From: Protopterus annectens
Taxonomy: Eukaryota > Chordata > Ceratodontiformes > Protopteridae
Length of the DNA: 64,000 nucleotides
Direction: 5' to 3'
Assembly: GCF_019279795.1 (NCBI RefSeq)
Contig: NC_056735.1
Coordinates: 1,936,781,968-1,936,845,967, forward strand
The notes beneath the pieces were generated by a model. That model was not told where the DNA came from. It saw only the letters and a program-made list of their open reading frames with translations, and ran no database searches. Numbering within the stretch: the first letter of the stretch is position 1; each line of letters starts with the position of its first letter. This document shows, piece by piece, positions 58,146 to 64,000 of the stretch. A program made the position numbers and the translations under genes.

Positions 58146-58779
58146 TATAAACTTTACTGCAACGGTCAGAAAAAAATACTCTTTTTTTTAATTATACTAC
58201 AGAAATAAACAAAATAATGATTTGGGATTCTTTGAAAGCTTACTGATTTGGTAAAATCCTTACTTGGTACAAAAATAAAACCAGAGAATGGGATTCTGAA
58301 TTATTAGGTTTGTAATCCAAATTAGAGTCAGTTAAATTAGGAGGAAATCAAAACTCTTTGGAGAATAAAAAGAAAATAGAGGAATTAAACAAAAAATATA
58401 ATGAAATTCTAACACATAAAACTAGTTTAGCTTTAGAAAAATTAACAGATTAATTCTTTAGCCACTTCTCCTAAATATTTACATAATTTGTCCACAAGAA
58501 TCAAAATACAATCAAAAGCTAACAGCATCAAAAGCATCTATCATGAAAAGAAAGCGAAGAATGTCTCGGATATAAATGACATTCTTGATGCTTTCAGGCA
58601 TCACTATATGGAACACTTTTCAAAAAGAGAATACACATATTGATCAGTTAAATCTAGATACAGATTTATCAAATATAAAAAAAAAATCCATGAAAATTGA
58701 AATTAGATTTACAAATACCCATATCCTATAAAGAAAGGACTGACAGAATAAAAGAGGGTAAAATAATAAAGCCCCAGGT

Positions 58780-59254
58780 ATAGATGGTAAAATTATGGAA
58801 ATATATAAACTTTTTCCTCCAACAATACCATCTCTCATCTATAATACTCTATTAGAAATTTAGTCACAAGAATTAATACCTCCCTCTTGGAAATATTCAT
58901 TAATTATCTCAATTCTAAAAGAAAACAAAATTCCAAATTTGTGTACCTCATACACACCTATATCATTAGTGAATAATGACTATACATTTTTTATGACTAT
59001 AGTAACCAATATAATGAAAATTCCTTTATCCAAACCTATAAATAATGATCAAACAGGATTTATATATCATAGACTCATGCATGACAATATTAAAAAGATA
59101 ATTACCCTTATAGATCATATAAATAAAGAGGATGAAGAAACACTTATAATTAACTTAGATATAGAGAAAGCCTTTGATTCCTTAAAGTGGGACTATGTAT
59201 TTAAAGTTCTGATACTATTTGAATTTCCTAATTCCTTTGTACGTCTTTTTAAAG

Positions 59255-59315
<61 letters not shown>

Positions 59316-59761
59316 CTATATATATATATACAAACAATTTAGCATATGTCAAGCTAGGCCCTTTTACTTCTGAATCTATACATATAACAAAAGGTACTAA
59401 GCAAGGCTGTCTCATGTCACTGATTTTATTTGCTTTAGCTATTGAAATATTGGTAGATTCAATACACAATAATTTGAAAATCAGAGGAACAGATGTTTAT
59501 TATCAATACAACTCTAAAGTAATGCTTTTTGCAGATGACATATTACTGACATTATCTAATACTAGAGAGACTTTAAAAGAACTAGATATATTAATGCAGA
59601 AATTCAACAGGACTTTGGGACTCCATTTAAACAAATCAAAATCAAAATGCTTATTTTTAAATAAAAGGAAGAACTACAAGCTAAAATATTTAGGAATAGA
59701 GCTATGTAAAGATAACAAGGAACGTGTCTCACAAAATATAATAATATTACCAACACAATAA
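58780..59761 (+). pseudogene. L1/Tx1-like reverse transcriptase of copy A
   Basis: The frame 58939-59373 contains YTPISLVNNDYTFFMTIVTN, INNDQTGFIYHRLMHDNIKK and INLDIEKAFDSLKWDYVFKV (AFD palm block). Then comes a CA/TA microsatellite at 59256-59331. The reading resumes at 59340-59761 with YVKLGPFTSESIHITKGTKQ, GCLMSLILFALAIEILVDSI, VMLFADDILLTLS (FADD box, about 59523-59534) and NKSKSKCLFLNKRKNYKLKY. AFD and FADD are intact. The microsatellite separates them and shifts the frame. L1-type RTs copy their RNA at a nicked target. Confidence 0.85.
59256..59331. repeat. (CA)n(TA)n microsatellite inside an RT reading frame
   Basis: About 35 bp of CA followed by about 40 bp of TA. It lies between the AFD-containing and GTKQGC-containing halves of the copy A RT, in the short spacer that joins them. 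Confidence 0.97.
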
Positions 59762-59769
59762 AAACATGT

Positions 59770-60721
59770 GTGAAAAAATGGAATAAAATAATATTAATAT
59801 TTGAAGATAGACTACAATTAATAAAAATAGTTTTACTACCTAAGATTCTGTATATAGCATTGGCTATACAGTTGCCCCTAGAAAGGAATATACTTAAACA
59901 AATTAATTCATGCCTAAAAAATTGTTATGGTATCCCACAAGAAATAAAATAGCTTTAATGCACCATATTAGACCATGGAAACAGGAAGGAATTAATTGTC
60001 CTGACATTGAAACATATATAAAAACATCCATATCTAAAACCATTACAGACTGGATAAATCCAAATTACTCTGAAAATTGGAAAGAATTATTAACTGTAAT
60101 ATTAATAAATGAGTTTGATTTACAGAAAAAAATCCAAATATTGGGTAAGTTCAATATACCCTGGAATATAATAAGTATCAGCTTGCAATATAATACAACA
60201 AAACCCTCTAAGACTCATTTGATTAATTATTACATTGATTCTTTCAGAAAACTCATTAATACAAATATAGATTTAAAAATCTAGGTTGACAGTTTAACAC
60301 CATTCACTCTCACAAAGAATTAACCCACATAAGATATATATTGAGAAATAATTCATGGGAACAGAACATAATTATTTGTTGGTTTCAATGTATCAAAGAC
60401 CTTAATGTTCTGGATATACAAACAATAACAACATACACAATTCCACAACAAGATTGGCTGATTATACAAAGCATTTTGTCATATTCACAAGATTTATGCA
60501 GAAAAATTAATAACTTTTTATTTAAAGAAATGCCTAAACTTATGAAATACTTATATGAAATCATATATAAGGATTTTGATATGGGAAATGGTATTTTGAA
60601 ATTTTACAAACTATTGATAAAATACAAAACATATCCCAAAATAACATTTTTGAAATATATAGCAAAAGCACACTCCCTACAGTTAACTGAAAAAATCAAA
60701 TTAAAATCTTATTATCAATAA
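59770..60721 (+). pseudogene. L1/Tx1-like ORF2 post-RT region of copy A
   Basis: Frames 59770-59952, 59910-60284 and 60341-60721 read FEDRLQLIKIVLLPKILYIA, NKIALMHHIRPWKQEGINCP (usual family text ends GGLGLPD), WFQCIKDLNVLDIQTIT and IYKDFDMGNGILKFYKLL. They correspond to copy B frames 62393-62145 and 61900-61232. There is at least one frameshift at about 59930. The C-terminal Cys motif is not reached. Confidence 0.7.
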
Positions 60722-60933
60722 AATATACTTATGTTACACAATACTGGAAAATATTTAATTGGAAATGTTAACGTAGAGCATTTTTTTTTTTTAAAACAAG
60801 TTTATTGTTTTAACATATAAGAGAAATATAACAATTTTATACAAATAATTAAAAATAGGTATTATTATAATATTCAACAAAACAACTAAAGTATTTACAA
60901 AGACATCCACTACAATCAGATCAATTAATTAAA

Positions 60934-62393
60934 CTAAAATACTGTGCTATTGAAATTAGAATTTTTTAACAAATTTTGTAAATTATCCCATACAATAAAA
61001 TGTGATGTTTTTCTAGTTGTTCTCATTCTAATTGTGCTTATTTCCATATGACACATTATATTCATAACATTTTTAAATTCATTGAACGAAGGAGGTGTAT
61101 CTGAAATCCAATTTCTAGTTATTATTTTCCTAGCCACTGCTAGGATAGACCATAGCAAGGGAAGCTTAATCTTTTTAACACATTGAGGTACAGGTGTGTT
61201 GAATAATATAAGAGACTTAGAAATAATGAAATTATCTGTAAAAGAGCCTGCAAAATTCATTAATTGACTTCCAGTATTCTTTCAACTTCATACAGTCATA
61301 AAACATATGAGCCCAGTCAGCATTAATCTCTACATTACATCTCTTACATAGATTATCTTTATTATTAATTTTATTCATCATCAAAGGTGTATAAAAAGAT
61401 CTATGTAAAAATTTCCATGTATAAAGTCTCCAGACAATGGAAGATGTAGTTCTATAAGCAGATTCCAATATATATTGTTTATTTTGTTGAGTTGGTGGGT
61501 CCCCATTAATAGAGGTGAAATAATTCCAGTATGAATCTACATTGTAAAAAGTTTCTTGTCTGATAATTTTATGTATATATGAAAGTTTACCTTTATCAGA
61601 AACTTTATGCTGTAAATTTATTATCAAGTAATCAATCAGTTTTGGAATAGATTCTTTAACTGTTATAGACATTAGATCTATTCTATCAATGAGATGTTGT
61701 CTAAAGATCTGAACCTCTAACCAGCAAGTTTCTCTTAGATCAAATTCTTGTTTTAAGAAATCTAGATTTTTAACTTTATTATCAGATATCAGCTGATACC
61801 AGTACTTTAGATTATTATCTATAGCTAAATGAGCTCCTTCAGAAGTAGATGACATAAGCATACCCTGAGTATAAATTATAGGAATACAATAAAATTCCAT
61901 TCCCTATACTTAGGGTGCATGAATATAAAGTTACGATAACTAATAATAATATTTAATGGGTAACAGACCATATGTTTAGGTGTAATAGGTGAAGTACAAA
62001 ATTCCTTTAGCAACCACAACATGGAGTTATTTATAATCATATTTTTATGTGTTAAGGAGATTTTCATGAAGTGCATACTAATTAGCTCCCAATAATCTTT
62101 CCATTTTGCGACATATGACCGATCTATTAATAAAGTAATAACTTTTATAATAGAAGAGATAATATATAAATTAAAGTCTGGAAAAGAAATACCCCTTGAG
62201 ACCAGCTATTAGTATGTTTCTTTAATGCAATCCTAGGTCTATTAGGTGCCCATAAGAAATTTAACATTAGTGTATTCAGTTTCTTGATAGTTATTTTTGT
62301 AGGTGAAAGTATTATTGATTGTATTAAGTATAAAATCTTGGGGAATATTATCATTTTAATAATTGTAAGTCTCTCCTCCATAGTAAAAAACAT
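60934..62393 (-). pseudogene. L1/Tx1-like ORF2 C-terminal region with Cys-rich motif, copy B
   Basis: Frame 62393-62145 (MEERLTIIKMIIFPKILYLI, ending near a GGLGLP-like stretch), frame 62076-61876, and the 222-codon frame 61900-61232. The last ends with LYTWKFLHRSFYTPLMMNKI and CKRCNVEINADWAHMFYDC. The C-x2-C...H-x4-C arrangement is the Cys-rich motif at the end of L1-type ORF2, a probable nucleic-acid contact. The frame 61260-60934 continues with LLWSILAVARKIITRNWISD. This is the longest undamaged stretch of the copy. Confidence 0.78.
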
Positions 62394-62499
62394 ATTATTC
62401 CAGATATTAAAAAGATTTTGTATATTAAGAAAACAGGTATTATAGTTATTATATATAATAGATTTAATATAGTATTATACCTAAATAAGTTATCTGACC

Positions 62500-63640
62500 T
62501 GAGTTGGGTACATATTTAGTAAAATCACTAATGAGAGTATTTTTTCGTGTATATAGGTAGTATTTTAGTTTTTTCTTCATTGAATATTAAACCAGAAATA
62601 CTTTTAAAATTCATCATTTTATCAAATAAAGACTGCATAGAAGAATTAGAACCTGCTGATGTAATTAGAACATCATCTGCAAAAAGTTGAATTTTTGATG
62701 TTGTATTTTCTTCTATTTCAAAACCCTCTATGTCAGTACTGTTTCTAATCAAATTAGCCCAAGGCTCCATTACTAAAGTGAATAATAGTGGAGAAAGTGG
62801 ACATCCTTGCTTTGTACCTTTAAGAATGGGTATTTTTGTGAAACATATGTTCCTACCTTAATATAAGCCAGCGTTCCTTTGTATAAATGCTCAATTAAAT
62901 TTACAAATGCATCAGAGAAATTTGTGCACTTCAGTAAGGTAAACAGATAGTCCCAACTTACTTAATCAAATGCTGAACCTATATCAAGACTAATAAGTGT
63001 TAAATCTTTCTTTTTCCTATTTGCAAAATCAATTAATGTTAAAGTTCTTCTTATATTATCAAAAGTATTTCTATTTACAATGAAGCCCATCTGATCTATG
63101 TCTATAATGCCGGGGATAATTGTCTTCAATCTATCAGCAAAAATACTCATAAACATTTTATAATCAACATTAAGTAATGAGATGGGGTCGATATGAAGAA
63201 CATCTAGTTGGATCTTTATTAGGTTTTAAAATTGGTGAAATAAATGTATATTGCCAAGATGGGGGGGTTATTAACTCAGTTTGGGCCAGAATAAAAACCT
63301 TATGTATTAATGAATATGTAGTTTTAGAAAGGATTTTATATATCTCTGGTATAATACCATCATTACCCGGTGCTTTGTTTGATTTAAGCTTATTTATTTG
63401 TGTAATAACTTCTGTATATGAAATACTCTTGTCCAATAGTTTAATCTGTTGTTTATTAAGCTTTTTATTCATGTTTGTGGTTATAAACTCCTTTATTTTA
63501 TCTTTAGGTTCCATGTTAATGTTGTTATGGTTAATCTTGTGAAAGTGATTTCTAAATTCATCCAGTATTTCTGGTATACTAGAAACATTCTTCTTTTTCC
63601 TTAGAGAAAAGATTTCTTTGATATGGTTTTGTTTATTCAA
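62500..63640 (-). pseudogene. L1/Tx1-like reverse transcriptase of copy B
   Basis: The frame 63640-63170 carries NKLKSNKAPGNDGIIPEIYK and FISPILKPNKDPTRCSSYRP. The frame 63156-62962 has VNRNTFDNIRRTLTLIDFAN and LISLDIGSAFD (AFD palm block). The stretch near 62830-62770 reads GTKQGCPLSPLLFTL-like text. The frame 62770-62528 has IQLFADDVLITSAGS (FADD box) and LIFNEEKTKILPIYTKK. AFD and FADD are both intact, but a stop at about 62960 and frame changes at 62840 and 62525 break the protein. Confidence 0.85.
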
Positions 63641-64000
63641 TCTTTTGTTTTATTTTTAAGTCTATGTAAGTATTTGGGGCTTATTGAATAAGACAAAACT
63701 TGTATTTCTCTAAAGTTATTTTAACTTTATGAGTTAAAATTTCTTTGTATTTCTCATTTAGTTTGTTTATTTCTTCAATAACTTTCTTGTCCATAATTTT
63801 TTCTTTATTATTATGTTTATAAGAGTCTAGTTTACTTTGAATATCTAACAATTCCTTATCCCAAGATTTCCTTTTGTTATTATACCATCTAATACTTTGT
63901 CCATATAGATATGATTTTAAGGCATCCCAAACATAGACAATGGAGACTTCAGGAGTATTATTTATGTCTAGAAAATGTTGTACTTCTGAAAGTATATATT

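Larger units (their letters stand above)
58150..60780 (+). mobile_element. L1/Tx1-like LINE copy A, interrupted by copy B
   Basis: Plus-strand L1-clade ORF2 lacking its endonuclease. It runs from the endonuclease-RT linker (IWDSLKAY at about 58222, then the KKYNEILTHKTSLALEKLT coiled segment at about 58400) through the RT (58780-59760) to the post-RT region (59770-60721). It breaks at 60780, where copy B's poly(A) tail (a T-run on this strand) begins. The C-terminal Cys-rich motif is missing, so the rest of copy A should lie beyond copy B, outside this window. The linker text corresponds to copy B near 63.8 kb, so both belong to one family. Confidence 0.8.
60781..64000 (-). mobile_element. 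L1/Tx1-like LINE copy B with poly(A) tail, runs off the window
   Basis: A minus-strand L1-clade element whose 3' end is at 60781. On the plus strand the end shows T12 (60781-60792) and then tttatt at 60801, i.e. an AATAAA signal just upstream of a poly(A) tail. ORF2 runs upward from the C-terminal region (61260-60934) through RT to the endonuclease linker at 63.9 kb (VYVWDALKSYLYGQSIRWYN) and continues past the window. It appears to have inserted into copy A, so it is the younger of the two. Frames are broken at several places. Confidence 0.83.

Overview
This is a non-coding stretch of a large, repeat-rich vertebrate genome. I see no convincing host exon, rRNA, tRNA or prokaryotic gene. The repeat mix is CR1-like LINEs with an 8-bp CCTATGAA tail, L2-like LINEs, L1/Tx1-like LINEs, and a DIRS-type tyrosine-recombinase retrotransposon. 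In AT-rich DNA with long compound TA/CA microsatellites, this suggests a large-genome sarcopterygian such as a lungfish or an amphibian. That assignment is inference from repeat content, not from a gene.

Layout. 0.2-5.9 kb: two CR1-like LINE copies lie end to end on the minus strand, followed by a 260-bp compound microsatellite. 6.6-6.9 kb: a short element sits between 14-bp direct repeats. 7-11.7 kb: AT-rich DNA without recognisable features. 11.7-20 kb: a degenerate DIRS-like element lies on the minus strand. A 3-kb L2-like LINE (plus strand) has split it between the RNase H-side region and the recombinase. A second, unidentified 0.9-kb insert carrying a promoter-like block and a small ORF interrupts its gag-side region. 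SINE-like repeats flank it on both sides. 20.6-29.3 kb: mostly featureless AT-rich DNA, with a hAT-like fragment, a CR1 tail and an L1-like fragment.

29.9-40.2 kb is the most striking region: a 10-kb minisatellite of about 163 nearly identical 60-bp units. It is flanked by progressively older, diverged units and has nested higher-order periods (540 bp, 1,200 bp and a 3,359-bp internal segmental duplication). Because 60 is divisible by three and the unit lacks stops in two forward frames, it yields spurious ORFs of up to 856 codons. I do not consider it a protein gene.

40.3-44.5 kb: AT-rich DNA with a 40-nt-arm hairpin and one unclassified 182-codon ORF. 44.5-48.5 kb: a near-full-length CR1-like LINE on the plus strand, with esterase-type ORF1 and endonuclease/RT ORF2, abutting an L1-like ORF1 fragment. 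49-54 kb: another near-full-length CR1-like copy on the minus strand, broken up by microsatellites, an L2-like 3' tail, a hairpin and a 405-bp MITE with terminal inverted repeats of about 75 bp. 56.8-58.1 kb: an L2-like 3' half. 58.1-64 kb: two copies of one L1-like family lie tail to tail. The second carries a poly(A) tail and AATAAA signal at the junction and appears to have inserted into the first. All coding remnants carry stops, frameshifts or lost catalytic residues, so the elements look dead. The order of insertion can be read from the nesting.
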